Origin: Zoogloeaceae bacterium
GTDB taxonomy: Bacteria; Pseudomonadota; Gammaproteobacteria; Burkholderiales; Rhodocyclaceae
Length of the DNA: 41,954 nt
Direction: 5' to 3'
NCBI GenBank assembly: GCA_031256795.1
Contig: JAIRPW010000031.1
Span: forward strand, 1 to 41,954
The notes below the pieces were generated by a model. It saw only the letters and a program-made list of their open reading frames with translations, searched no databases and had not been told where the DNA came from. The translations under genes and the position numbers were made by a program. This document shows, piece by piece, positions 1 through 9,241 of this stretch (the first letter of the stretch is position 1; each line of letters starts with the position of its first letter).

Positions 1-639
1 AAGGATCGGGCGAGAAAGTGGCTGGCGAGGGCGGCGGAACATGGACACGCGGATGCGCAATATCGTTTGGCAATGTCTCTCGCGCCTTCGGAGGGAAAAC
101 CTGACGAGGATGATTATCCTGTCATTGTCGAGAATCTTGAAAAAGCCGCAGACGCGGGGCATGTTCCGGCAATGTTCAGACTGGGCGAGATATATCATTT
201 TCCTGAACAATGGGGAAGGCAGAATGATTATGCGAAAGCGGAGAAATACTACCGGCTTGCCGAACGGGATGGTCACTTGAAAGCGAAACGCAATTTGGCG
301 GTGCTTTATCTGGAAGGAAAGGATGCGAAAAAGAAAAGCCAGCTTGCGCTGAAAATGCTTGAAGAATGTGCGGAAAATGGCGATTCTGTCTGCTATTTGC
401 AATTGGCGTATGTTTACAATAACAAATATAAGAATGCGCACATTGCTGAAAGCAAGGAAAAAACCATTTATAATATAGCGGTTTCTGTATTGCTTAAAAA
501 TCCAGATGCATTGTATATTCTTGGTGAATATTATATTATCGGTAACAGAAATCTTGGTATTGAATTATTCAGACAGTCGGCAGCTTTGGGGCATAATCTC
601 GCAAGTGAAAAGCTAAAAGAATTGGGGGTAAAAAAATGA
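1..639 (+). CDS. Sel1-repeat protein, 5' end outside the window
   Basis: The reading frame is open from base 1, so the true start lies upstream; an internal ATG at 67 is not the start. The first codons already read as a Sel1-type helix pair (KWLARAAEHGHADAQYRLA). Further repeats follow, with motifs such as AEKYYRLAERDGHLKAKRNL, LALKMLEECAENGD and GIELFRQSAALGHNLASEKL. Sel1 repeats are alpha-solenoid protein-binding modules. No signal peptide can be judged because the N-terminus is missing. The second half is A+T-rich (about 32% G+C in 421-480, counted by hand), unlike most of the window but like the start of the RTX gene that follows 143 bases downstream. That shared composition suggests the two arrived together. 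A role as binding partner or immunity protein for a neighbouring secreted protein is inference only. Confidence 0.8.
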   Translation, partial: KDRARKWLARAAEHGHADAQYRLAMSLAPSEGKPDEDDYPVIVENLEKAADAGHVPAMFRLGEIYHFPEQWGRQNDYAKAEKYYRLAERDGHLKAKRNLAVLYLEGKDAKKKSQLALKMLEECAENGDSVCYLQLAYVYNNKYKNAHIAESKEKTIYNIAVSVLLKNPDALYILGEYYIIGNRNLGIELFRQSAALGHNLASEKLKELGVKK

Positions 640-692
640 TATAGCCTCGGGTGCTTAAGGCCATACTCCGGATATGTAAATTTCGACAGCTT

Positions 693-712
693 TATGCCTA
701 TTTGTAGGCATA
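693..712. repeat. Perfect inverted repeat between the Sel1 and RTX genes
   Basis: TATGCCTA, a TTTG loop and TAGGCATA form a perfect 8-bp stem with a 4-nt loop, in the A+T-rich gap ahead of the RTX gene. The T-rich stretch TTGTTTTTATG begins only about 7 bases further on, so it is not a textbook terminator. It could be a weak terminator for the upstream gene, an operator, or part of the RTX leader mRNA. Confidence 0.4.
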
Positions 713-782
713 TATGCATTGTTTTTATGTATGCCAGTTAGTTGTTTTCTGTTTTGTAGCATCAATTCTGAAAGGAAAAGAA

Positions 783-3700
783 ATGTCTCTTGGAAGTGCT
801 GCCAGTACGGCGAGTTTGATTGGAAAATTATATCAAGCCACTAAAAGCAATGCTAAAGCTCAAGAAGCATACAACAATCTTGAGCAGGCATGTTATAGGC
901 TTAATGAGAATAATAATGCGGAAAATCAAGAAAAAGTCAGGGAAAATCTGAAAGCATGGAAAGATGCACTAACGGATAGTGGAAGTGACGCAGCAGGAAT
1001 GGTTGGCCGTATCCCATTTTTTGATGATTTTGCTCGTAATTTAATAGAGGGAGGGAAACGTGTTCAAGATATATCTTTGGGGCGTGTTAGCGATGCGATA
1101 AGTAAATTAAAGGGAATATCAGAAGAGCAGCAAATATGTAATGATATTTTTCGTAAATCCAAGGGTTGGACGCAGCCTGTTGATCCTCTTGTGCTGGATT
1201 TGGATGGAGACGGGGTGGAGACGGTGGGGATAGGCGGTTATGGGAATACGGTGTTGTTCGATCATGATGGGGATGGAATCAAGACGGGTACGGGCTGGGT
1301 GAAGGGGGATGATGGATTCTTGGTGCTGGATAAGAATGGCAATGGAAAGATTGATAACGGTTCGGAGTTGTTTGGGGTGGATTATGTGAAGTCGAACGGG
1401 CAGAAGGCGGCGAGCGGGTTTGACGCCTTGTCGGATTTAGACAGTAACGGGGACGGGGTATTTGACGCGAACGACGCGGCGTTCAATGACGTGCGCGTTT
1501 GGCAGGATAAAAATCAGGACGGGATCAGTCAGAGGGATGAACTTAAAACTTTGGCAGAGCTTGATATTGTTTCTATTTCGACGTCCGGGGTTGCGCAGAG
1601 CAAGAATTTGGGGAACGGCAATACGCAGACGGCGGCAGGGGTGTTTGTCCGGGAGGACGGGAGCGAAGGGACGGCGGGCAATCTGGATTTGGCGGAGAAC
1701 GCCTTTTACCGGGAGTTTGCGGACAGGATTGCCCTGTCGAAAGAGAGCTGGGCTTTGCCGGACATGCAAGGTTCCGGGGCGCTGCGGGATTTACGGGAGG
1801 CGGCGGAGCTTTCGCCGGACTTGGCGCAAGCGTTAAAGGGATTGGTCGACGCCGGGACGATGGGAAGAGCGGAATATCTGGAGAAAGTGACGGAAATCGT
1901 TCAGTTATGGATAGAGGGCGCGAATTACCAAACGTCACAAGAGACTGCGGCGAATACGGCGGGCGGTCTGAAACTGTATTATCTGCCGCCCGGAGCGACG
2001 GTAGCCGACATGGGCAAACTTGGGCATATCGGGGATTTTTCGGAGGCGGAACAGGCGCGATTGAAAGGCATTGCGGAGAAAGCGGCCGACCTGAATGAGC
2101 GGATTGCCCAGCTGGAAACCGTGAATGCGGAGCCGTTCGCGCGGCTTGGGCAAAATAACGGACAGTACGGGGTGTTAACGGGCGCGAACGTTTTTGTTGC
2201 CGCGAACGCGCAGGGCGAGATTTACGTGACGTTAAGTCAGGCGCAGTTGGATTTATTGGAGCAGAGTTATCGGTCTTTGCTGGATTCGGCGGCGCAGGGT
2301 TTGCTGCTGCAAACGAGGCTGAAGCCGTATCTGGACGCTTTGGAGCTGACGTTTGACGCGGATGCGGGATTTGGGCTGTCGTGGGACGGGGTGTTGGAGA
2401 AGTTTGCGGAGGAGTTTGGGCGATCGCATGAGATAGGGCTGATAGATTTGCTAGAGCTGATTCGGCATCCGCAGATGCAGGAGTATCTGGAAGGCGGGGC
2501 GAGGCTGGCGCTGTTGGGCAAGCTGGACGAGTTTGTTTCGGAGCTGGGGCAAGGGGAACTGGCGGCGATTCAGCAGTCGGTCGGGTTTTTCTTCACGACA
2601 GACCGGACGGGGACTCAAGGCGGGAACGGGGATGATCTTCGGGTAGGCGCGGAAGGGGACGACGCGATTTACGGGAACTACGGAAACGACACGCTTTTGG
2701 GCGGCAAAGGGAACGATACGCTGTACGGCGGCAACGGCGAGGACGTTTTATTGGGCGGGACAGGAAACGATCGTCTGGAAGGAGGGTACGGAAACGATAC
2801 GTATGTCTTTCGCAAGGGAGACGGGCAGGACGTGATTTACGACTATGACTATGCCTCCGGGAACATGGACACGATTAAATTTCTGGACATGAACGCGGAC
2901 GAGATTAAGGTGATTCGTTCGGGGAACGATTTGATTCTGCAAGCCGCAGGCGCAGACGATCGCATTGTTCTGCAATCTCATTACAGCGGTTCGTATTACC
3001 GGATTGAGAGACTGGAATTTGCGGATGGAAATTCTATATCGCTCAATGAGTTTTTAGCGCAAAACGTAATACATCTTTCAGAGGGAAATGATTCGTACAG
3101 TTTTGAGGGGACGAACGACACGATTTCCGCCGGATTGGGGAATGATACGGTGTACGGCGGATACGGGAACGACGTGATTCTCGGCGGAGAGGGAAACGAT
3201 ACTCTGTATGGAGAGAACGGAAACGACGTTCTGGACGGCGGGGCGGGGAATGACCGTCTGGAAGGGGGATACGGGAACGATACGTATGTCTTCCGCAAGG
3301 GGGACGGGCAGGACGTGATTTACGACTACGATTACAACGCGGGAAATTGCGACACGATTAAATTTCTGGACATGAACGCGGACGAGATTAAGGTGATTCG
3401 TTCGGGGAATGATTTGATTCTGCAAGCTGCGGGCGCAGACGATCGCATTGTTCTGCAATCTCATTACAGCGGTTCTTATTACCGGATGGAGAGACTGGAA
3501 TTTGCGGACGGAAGCGTTATTAGTTTGCCGGACTTTCTGGCGCAAAACGCGATACATCTTTCGGACGGAAATGATTCGTACAGTTTTGAGGGGACGAACG
3601 ACACGATTTCCGCCGGATCGGGGAATGATACGGTGTACGGCGGATACGGGAACGACGTGATTCTCGGCGGGGAAGGCAGCGATACTCTGTATGGAGAGAA

Positions 3701-4061
3701 CGGAAACGACGTTCTGGACGGCGGGGCGGGAAACGATCGTCTGGAAGGAGGGTACGGGAACGATACGTACCTCTTCCGCAAGGGGGACGGTCAGGACGTG
3801 ATTTACGACTATGACTATGCGTCCGGGAACTGGGATACGGTGTGTTTTGCGGGAGTGGATTGGGAGAGCGTGAGCGCGTCGCGTTCTGGAGCGGATTTGG
3901 TGCTGGAATATGGGGAAGGCAATGATCAGGTGAGGGTGAGCAATTATTTTTCCAGTGGGTATTATCGGATTGAGGAGTTTCAGTGTTTGCCGGAAGGGGA
4001 AGACGGAGAGATCGTCAGTCTGACAGGGGCGGAGCTTCTGGGGCATTTTGGTTTGCTCTGA
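783..4061 (+). CDS. RTX exoprotein with FrpC-like self-processing module
   Basis: This is a 1092-residue type I secreted calcium-binding protein. The ATG at 783 is chosen because AAAGGAAAAG lies just upstream; the frame is open from 714. Residues 1-134 are a helical domain I do not recognise. Asp134-Pro135 then opens a module with DLDGDGVET, DHDGDGIKTG, DKNGNGKID, DSNGDGVFD and DKNQDGIS loops, the layout of the FrpC self-processing module. In that family, calcium triggers cleavage of the Asp-Pro bond and can link the new Asp end to a lysine. A helical section follows. From about residue 615 come GGxGxD nonapeptides in three 161-residue blocks, each with a haemolysin-related partner domain (YVFRKGDGQDVIYDYDY). 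The last 40 residues match the tail of the protein at 9389-10204 and are probably the secretion signal. Codons 1-130 are A+T-rich and the rest G+C-rich. The exporter genes follow directly. Confidence 0.9.
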   Translation: MSLGSAASTASLIGKLYQATKSNAKAQEAYNNLEQACYRLNENNNAENQEKVRENLKAWKDALTDSGSDAAGMVGRIPFFDDFARNLIEGGKRVQDISLGRVSDAISKLKGISEEQQICNDIFRKSKGWTQPVDPLVLDLDGDGVETVGIGGYGNTVLFDHDGDGIKTGTGWVKGDDGFLVLDKNGNGKIDNGSELFGVDYVKSNGQKAASGFDALSDLDSNGDGVFDANDAAFNDVRVWQDKNQDGISQRDELKTLAELDIVSISTSGVAQSKNLGNGNTQTAAGVFVREDGSEGTAGNLDLAENAFYREFADRIALSKESWALPDMQGSGALRDLREAAELSPDLAQALKGLVDAGTMGRAEYLEKVTEIVQLWIEGANYQTSQETAANTAGGLKLYYLPPGATVADMGKLGHIGDFSEAEQARLKGIAEKAADLNERIAQLETVNAEPFARLGQNNGQYGVLTGANVFVAANAQGEIYVTLSQAQLDLLEQSYRSLLDSAAQGLLLQTRLKPYLDALELTFDADAGFGLSWDGVLEKFAEEFGRSHEIGLIDLLELIRHPQMQEYLEGGARLALLGKLDEFVSELGQGELAAIQQSVGFFFTTDRTGTQGGNGDDLRVGAEGDDAIYGNYGNDTLLGGKGNDTLYGGNGEDVLLGGTGNDRLEGGYGNDTYVFRKGDGQDVIYDYDYASGNMDTIKFLDMNADEIKVIRSGNDLILQAAGADDRIVLQSHYSGSYYRIERLEFADGNSISLNEFLAQNVIHLSEGNDSYSFEGTNDTISAGLGNDTVYGGYGNDVILGGEGNDTLYGENGNDVLDGGAGNDRLEGGYGNDTYVFRKGDGQDVIYDYDYNAGNCDTIKFLDMNADEIKVIRSGNDLILQAAGADDRIVLQSHYSGSYYRMERLEFADGSVISLPDFLAQNAIHLSDGNDSYSFEGTNDTISAGSGNDTVYGGYGNDVILGGEGSDTLYGENGNDVLDGGAGNDRLEGGYGNDTYLFRKGDGQDVIYDYDYASGNWDTVCFAGVDWESVSASRSGADLVLEYGEGNDQVRVSNYFSSGYYRIEEFQCLPEGEDGEIVSLTGAELLGHFGLL
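2638..3840 (+). repeat. Three tandem 483-bp RTX repeat blocks
   Basis: The anchor word CGTCTGGAAG recurs at 2772, 3255 and 3738, exactly 483 bp (161 codons) apart. Long stretches around it are nearly identical; for example CGATTTCCGCCGG occurs at 3121 and 3604. The first copy is the most diverged at its 5' end, and the third loses similarity after about 3840, where the sequence turns into the unique C-terminal tail. Such high DNA identity points to recent duplication or ongoing homogenisation. Confidence 0.85.
3939..4061 (+). repeat. C-terminal secretion-tail cassette, copy 1
   Basis: The last 40 codons of the RTX gene are closely matched by 10079-10204. By eye 30 of 40 residues are identical, including YYRIE, LPEGEDG and VSLTGAELL, and the DNA is clearly similar as well. 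Two substrates of one exporter sharing an end like this fits a C-terminal type I secretion signal. Confidence 0.7.
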
Positions 4062-5772
4062 AAGCGTGGCCGAAACGAAAAGACCGGGGCAAGGGAAAGA
4101 CGCGCCCGCCCCGGCGGAACGAAGGGCGTGGAGAGCGGCGTTTTTGTTTTCTGGGGCGATAGGGTTGCTGCTGCTGTCGCCGTCGTTTTACATGCTGGAA
4201 GTATATGGGCGGGTAGTGAACAGCCGCAGCGGGACGACGCTCTTGATGCTGACGCTGCTGCTGGCGCTGGCATACGCGGTGCTGGAGGGTTTGCAGTGGG
4301 CAAGGCAGGGGGCGCTGCGCCACGCGGCGGAAGGATTGGACAGGCGGTTGTCGGAGCGGGCGTATGCGGCGTCTTTTCGGGAGCGGGAGACGGAGGCGCG
4401 GACGCGGGGTTTGGAGGATTTGTCTGTATTGCGGGAGTTTTTGGGCGGACCGTTCTTTTCTGGGCTGTTAGATATTCCGATGGGGTTATTTCTGCTGGGG
4501 ATGATTTTTTGGATTGACGGGGCGTTGGGCTGGTTTGCCGCGTTGAGCGCGGCCTTGCAGGGCTTGCTGGCGTATTTGAGCCAGAAGGCCGCCGGGGAGT
4601 CGCTGTTTCGGGCGGGGCGCGCGGGGCGGGAGGCGCGGGAATTCGTTCGCGGGGCGCTGCGGCGTCAGGAGGCGGTCAGGGCGCTGGGAATGGCGGAAGG
4701 GCTGCGGCGGCGGTGGGAAGGTTTGCATACCGAGACGCTGAAACATCAAACGCTTGCCGCCGAATACGCAGGAGCGTACGCCTCCCTGTCCAGAGCTGCG
4801 CAAATTGTTTCCGGGTCGCTGATTTTGGGTCTGGGCAGCTGGCTGATGCTGACCGGGGAGTTTTCCCGCGACGCGGGCTGGATGCTGATGGCGTCAATAC
4901 TGGCGGGGAGATCGCTCGCCCCGATAACGCAGGCGATCGCCGGCTGGCGGAAAATCGCGGAAGCGCGCGACGCCTGGGGCAGAGTGCGCGAGTTTCTCGC
5001 GCGCGATTCCGAACCTGCCGCAGGAATGTCCTTGCCTCCGCCCAAAGGCAATCTTGCGGCGGAACAAATGACAGTCTGCGTTCCCGGCGGCGAGAAGCCG
5101 GTTCTGCGCGATATTTCTTTCACGCTGCCACCGGGGAGCATTCTCGCCATAATCGGGCCTTCCGCGGCGGGGAAAAGCGTTTTGCTGCGGGCGCTTTCCG
5201 GGGCGTGGCCCTGCCGATCCGGCGCGGCGCGCCTGGACGGGGCGGAACTATCCGCGTGGGATAAACGGGAATTGGGGCCGCATATAGGCTTTCTTCCGCA
5301 GAATGTCGGTTTGTTTGCGGGGACGGTCGCGGAAAATATTTCCCGCTTTGGCGCGCCGGAAGCGGAAAAAATTGAGGAAGCGGCAGAGCTTGTTCATTTG
5401 CGTGAAATGATTTTGTCGCTGCCGCGCGGCTATGACACGGAAATCGGAGCGGAAGGGGCGGCGCTCTCTGGCGGCGTCCGGCAACGGCTTGGCCTGGCGC
5501 GGGCGCTATACGGAAACCCGAAACTGATTCTTCTGGACGAGCCGGACGCCAGTCTGGACACAGAGGGGGCGGACGCCCTGGCGCGCGCTTTGCGGATCAT
5601 GCGCGGGCGCGGCGCGGCAATCGTTCTGGTCACGCACAGAAAGCGCCTGCTTTCCATCGCGGACAAAATTCTGGCGCTGGCAAACGGCAGAATCATGCGC
5701 TTCGGCAGCCGGGAAGAAGTGACGTCCGCGCTCTTTCCGGCAGCCGCAGCCGCTGCGGCGCAAAGATCATGA
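4048..5772 (+). CDS. Type I secretion ABC transporter, PrtD/AprD type (first copy)
   Basis: This inner-membrane permease-ATPase should power export of the RTX protein through the HlyD-type adaptor and the TolC-type channel. The N-terminal half has hydrophobic membrane segments (FLFSGAIGLLLLSPSFYMLE and others). There is no N-terminal C39 peptidase, as expected for the PrtD class. The ATPase half has Walker A GPSAAGKS (about residue 370), signature LSGGVRQ, Walker B LILLDEP and the H-loop THRK, so all catalytic motifs look intact. Its start overlaps the RTX stop. TTG at 4048 is used here; GTG at 4066 is an alternative, and neither has a strong ribosome site. It overlaps the next ABC gene by 4 bases (ATGA), which implies translational coupling. 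Confidence 0.9.
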   Translation: MVCSESVAETKRPGQGKDAPAPAERRAWRAAFLFSGAIGLLLLSPSFYMLEVYGRVVNSRSGTTLLMLTLLLALAYAVLEGLQWARQGALRHAAEGLDRRLSERAYAASFRERETEARTRGLEDLSVLREFLGGPFFSGLLDIPMGLFLLGMIFWIDGALGWFAALSAALQGLLAYLSQKAAGESLFRAGRAGREAREFVRGALRRQEAVRALGMAEGLRRRWEGLHTETLKHQTLAAEYAGAYASLSRAAQIVSGSLILGLGSWLMLTGEFSRDAGWMLMASILAGRSLAPITQAIAGWRKIAEARDAWGRVREFLARDSEPAAGMSLPPPKGNLAAEQMTVCVPGGEKPVLRDISFTLPPGSILAIIGPSAAGKSVLLRALSGAWPCRSGAARLDGAELSAWDKRELGPHIGFLPQNVGLFAGTVAENISRFGAPEAEKIEEAAELVHLREMILSLPRGYDTEIGAEGAALSGGVRQRLGLARALYGNPKLILLDEPDASLDTEGADALARALRIMRGRGAAIVLVTHRKRLLSIADKILALANGRIMRFGSREEVTSALFPAAAAAAAQRS

Positions 5773-7531
5773 ACGGCCTGCGGGGATTGTTCCGTTTTTG
5801 GCCGTTTTTGCTGGCGCGCCCGGGAGTTTTGGCCGAAGTTTTGCGCGATTTCCGGCGAGAATTTTGGCATGCGTTCTTGTTTACGGCCTGCGCCAATTTT
5901 CTGATGCTGACGCCGACGCTGTATCTTTTGCAGATTTTTGACCGGGTACTGGTCAGTTACAGTGAATTTACCCTATATGCGGTCACGCTGATTTTGCTTT
6001 TTCTTGTGGGCATGATGAGTTTTTCCGAATGGGCGCGCGCGCGTCTTTTGACGCGCCTGGGCGCGCGTCTGGAACTGGCGCTCTCCGCGCGTGTTTTTGC
6101 CCTTTCCTTTGAATGGCGCGGCCAGGGAAAAGAAGAGGAAACGCCGCTGGACAATCTGGCGCGGCTGCGTCAATTTATGACGGGCGCGGGGCTGTCGGCG
6201 CTGCTTGACGCGCCTTGGTCTCCGCTTTATGTCGCGGTGATGTTTTTGCTGCATCCGGCGCTGGGCGTACTTTCCATCGTTTTTTGTTTCGTGCTGGGCG
6301 CTCTGGCCTGGCTTTCCGGCCGGGTCATGCGGGAGCCGCTGGAGTCCGCCCGCCTTGCCGCGCGGGAAGAGGCGCTGTGGCTGCAAGGCAAGCTGGCGCA
6401 TACGGAAACGGCGAGCGTGATGGGCATGTCGGGGCGTCTGCGCGCGTTCTGGAGCCGTCGGCACGCGGACGCGCTGGCGGCGGGACGGCGCGGCTTGGAC
6501 GCGCAAACGCGCATGCAGTCCATCACGCGGTTTGTAAGATTTTTCAGCAATCGCTGAGTTTGGGCGCGGGCGCGACGCTGGTTATTTACGGCGAAATTTC
6601 TCCGGGCGCGATGATTGCCGCCAGCGCGTTGATGGGCCGCGCCACCCATCCGGTAGACGCGCTGGTCGGCGCATGGAAAGAGCTGCGTGAGGCGCGGATC
6701 GCGTTTTTGGAGCTGGAAAAGGCGTTTTCCGCGTGGCCGAAGCAAAGCGCCTCTGTTCCCGCGCGCGCGGACGCCGCGCGGGGCGCGGAAATTGAGTTGA
6801 AGAATGTCCGCGTTTTTACGCCTTGCCGTTCCTCCGTCATCCTGCGGGATATTTCTCTGCGTGTTCCGGCGGGTATGGCGCTGGGGATTACCGGCGCGTC
6901 CGGTTCGGGAAAGTCGACTTTGGCGCGGGTATTTCTGGGAATCTGCCCGGAAATGGAGGGGGAGGCGCGCTTCGATGGGGCGTCTCTTTGCGGCATGGCG
7001 CGCGCGGAACTGGGGCCGCAGCTGGGGTATTTGCCGCAGGAGGCGGAACTTTTCGCGGGCAGCGTCGCTGAAAACGTGGCGCGTTTTGGAGAAGCGAACG
7101 CGGGGAAAATTATCGCGGCCTGCCAGATGGCGGGCGTTCACGAAATGATTCTGCGCTTTCCCGAAGGATACGACGCGCCTGTCGGCGACGGCGGGCGCTT
7201 TCTGTCTGGCGGCCAGCGTCAGCGTATCGGTTTGGCGCGCGCTCTGTATGGGGAACCCCGTCTCGTGGTTTTGGATGAACCCAACGCGCATCTGGACGAC
7301 GCCGGGGATCGGGCGCTTTTTTCCGCCGTGCGCGCGTTAAAGGCGCGCGGCGTGACGCTGGCGCTGATCAGTCATCGCCCGCAGATTTTGTCGTTCATGG
7401 ATCGCGTTTTGGTTCTGGAAAAAGGCGCGGTTCTGCGCATGGGTACTCCGGGCGTGAACCGACTGCGGCAAATTTCGGCGGGACAGGAATACGCGCTTCC
7501 GGCGGCGGATTGCGCGCGGGAAAATCAATAG
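5769..7531 (+). pseudogene. Type I secretion ABC transporter, second copy, frameshifted
   Basis: This is a second PrtD-type exporter, about 587 residues if the frame is restored. From ATG 5769 the frame reads membrane segments (LMLTPTLYLLQIFDRVL and others) and stops at 6557 after ITRFVRFFSNR. The family sequence continues in the +2 frame from about 6545 (QQSLSLGAGATLV) to 7531. One extra T in the TTTTT run at 6540-6544 would join the halves as RFFQQSLSLGAG. The downstream half keeps Walker A GASGSGKST, signature LSGGQRQ, Walker B LVVLDEP and the H-loop SHRP. Nothing else in the gene looks damaged, so the break is either very recent, a sequencing error in a homopolymer, or bypassed by slippage. 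If functional, it could form a heterodimer with the first copy. Confidence 0.8.
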
Positions 7532-7543
7532 GAAAGTAGCGTG

Positions 7544-8938
7544 ATGACAACGCGAGTGAAAGATCAATGGAAAGACGCCGTAAACCGGCTGATTGCCTTT
7601 TTAACGCCCGCTCCGTTGGAGGCGGCGCGGGATGGCGTTGCGGACGATTGGTCTGTGGATACGCGCGATCCGGCAAGACTGGGATTTTGGGTGCTGGGCG
7701 CGGGTTTGGGCGGGTTTTTCCTGTGGGCGGCCATCGCGCCCTTAAACGAGGGCGTGCCGACTTCCGGCATGGTGACTCTGGAGACGCGAAGCAAAGCCGT
7801 ACAGCATCTTTCTGGCGGCCTGGTCAAGGCTGTATATGTGAAAGAAGGAGACTTTGTCGCGGCGGGCGATCCGCTGCTGGAGCTTGACGCGGCGGCGGCC
7901 AGAGCCAATGCCGAAAGCGCGCGTTTACGCTATTACACTTTGCGCGCGATGGAGGCGCGCTTGTTGTCTGAACAAAGCGGATCGGACGCGCTGCGCGTTC
8001 ATCCTGACCTGGAGCGCGCTTTGGCGGCGGACGCTCTGGCGGCGTCCATGCTGGAAAATCAGACGGCGTTGTTTGCTGCTCGGCGCGCGGCGCTGAACGC
8101 GGAGCTGCGGGCGATGGAGGAAAGCATTCGGGGACAGGAGGCTTCTCTCGCGGGCTACCAGGGGCTGGTAAAGACGCGGCGCGTACAGGCCGCCCTGCTC
8201 AAGGAAGAAATTTCCGGTTTGCGTGATCTGGTTGCGGAAGGATATGCGCCTCGCAACAGCCTTCTTGAATTGGAACGGGCGGAGGCGGAAACGCGAGGCG
8301 CGATTGCCGATCTGGAAGGGAATATCGGACGGGCGCGGCGCGCCATCGCGGAAACTGAACAGCGTATTTTGCAGCGACGACAGGAATTTATCCGGGAGGT
8401 AGAGGCGGAGCTGGCGGATGTGCGTAGTCAGGTCGAGGCGGAGGGCGAGCGTTTTGAGGCGCTGGGCGATGATTTGGAGCGCGCGGTGATTCGCGCGCCG
8501 GTTTCCGGGCAGGCGGTCGGTCTCGTGGCGCAGACGGTGGGCGGGGTGATCGCGCCCGGCCAGAAAATTATGGATATTGTTCCGGAAAACGAGGCGCTGC
8601 TGCTGGAAGCGCGGATTCCTCCGCACCTGATTGACCGTGTGCGGCTGGGGCAGGATGCGGACGCGCGTTTTTCGGCTTTCGCGCATAGTCTGCAATTGGT
8701 TGTTCCCGGCAAGGTGATCTCCGTTTCCGGGGATTTGCTGACGGACGCGCAAAGCGGGGTCAGTTATTATCTGGCGAGAATTCAGGTGACGGAAGAGGGT
8801 ATGAGGGCTTTGGGTACGCGGCGGATGCGGGCAGGAATGCCGGCGGAAGTGATTATTATTACCGGCGAGCGTTCCATGCTGGTTTATCTTTTGCGCCCGC
8901 TGATCAGACGTATCGCGGCGGCCATGAAAGAAGAATGA
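7544..8938 (+). CDS. HlyD/PrtE-family type I secretion periplasmic adaptor
   Basis: This membrane fusion protein should link the ABC exporters to the TolC-type channel. It has an N-terminal cytoplasmic stretch, one membrane helix (LGFWVLGAGLGGFFLWAAI, about residues 46-64), a first lipoyl-type half (GGLVKAVYVKEGDFVAAGDP), and a long Ala/Glu/Arg-rich coiled coil (about 110-310). The second lipoyl half is RAPVSGQAVGL with VGGVIAPGQKIMDIVPE, and a beta-rich C-terminal domain ends the protein. Its length of about 464 residues is usual for the PrtE/AprE group. The preceding TAGGAAAG sits 9 bases from ATG 7544 and 6 bases from a GTG at 7541, so either start is possible. It follows the second ABC gene by about 10 bases. 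Confidence 0.93.
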   Translation: MTTRVKDQWKDAVNRLIAFLTPAPLEAARDGVADDWSVDTRDPARLGFWVLGAGLGGFFLWAAIAPLNEGVPTSGMVTLETRSKAVQHLSGGLVKAVYVKEGDFVAAGDPLLELDAAAARANAESARLRYYTLRAMEARLLSEQSGSDALRVHPDLERALAADALAASMLENQTALFAARRAALNAELRAMEESIRGQEASLAGYQGLVKTRRVQAALLKEEISGLRDLVAEGYAPRNSLLELERAEAETRGAIADLEGNIGRARRAIAETEQRILQRRQEFIREVEAELADVRSQVEAEGERFEALGDDLERAVIRAPVSGQAVGLVAQTVGGVIAPGQKIMDIVPENEALLLEARIPPHLIDRVRLGQDADARFSAFAHSLQLVVPGKVISVSGDLLTDAQSGVSYYLARIQVTEEGMRALGTRRMRAGMPAEVIIITGERSMLVYLLRPLIRRIAAAMKEE

Positions 8939-9241
8939 GGCGAGGAAAAATGATTTCAAAATATATTGCGCCAAGATTTTCTATGGCTGAAAGATGTAGT
9001 GTAAATATGGTTATTCTGTTTTCCGGCGGGCGGGGGAATAGAAAATGGAGAAATGAAGCGCGCCCCGCGTCATATCGCCAGTTTCGCAATGAGATTCACG
9101 GAAAACTCAACGAACCAGTCAGCCGGAGAAATAATGCCGCAAGAAATTACCGCCGAACAATGAAAGCGCTGCAAAGCAGCGATGGAGACCGGCGGAGCAG
9201 ACGCCATCCAGGCAGGTTCGCGCTGATTTGTAAACGAGAAA

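Noticed and set aside
3078-4046. Open frame of 322 codons on the minus strand with internal repeats
   Set aside because: The repetition mirrors the RTX repeats on the plus strand; there is no independent evidence for coding.
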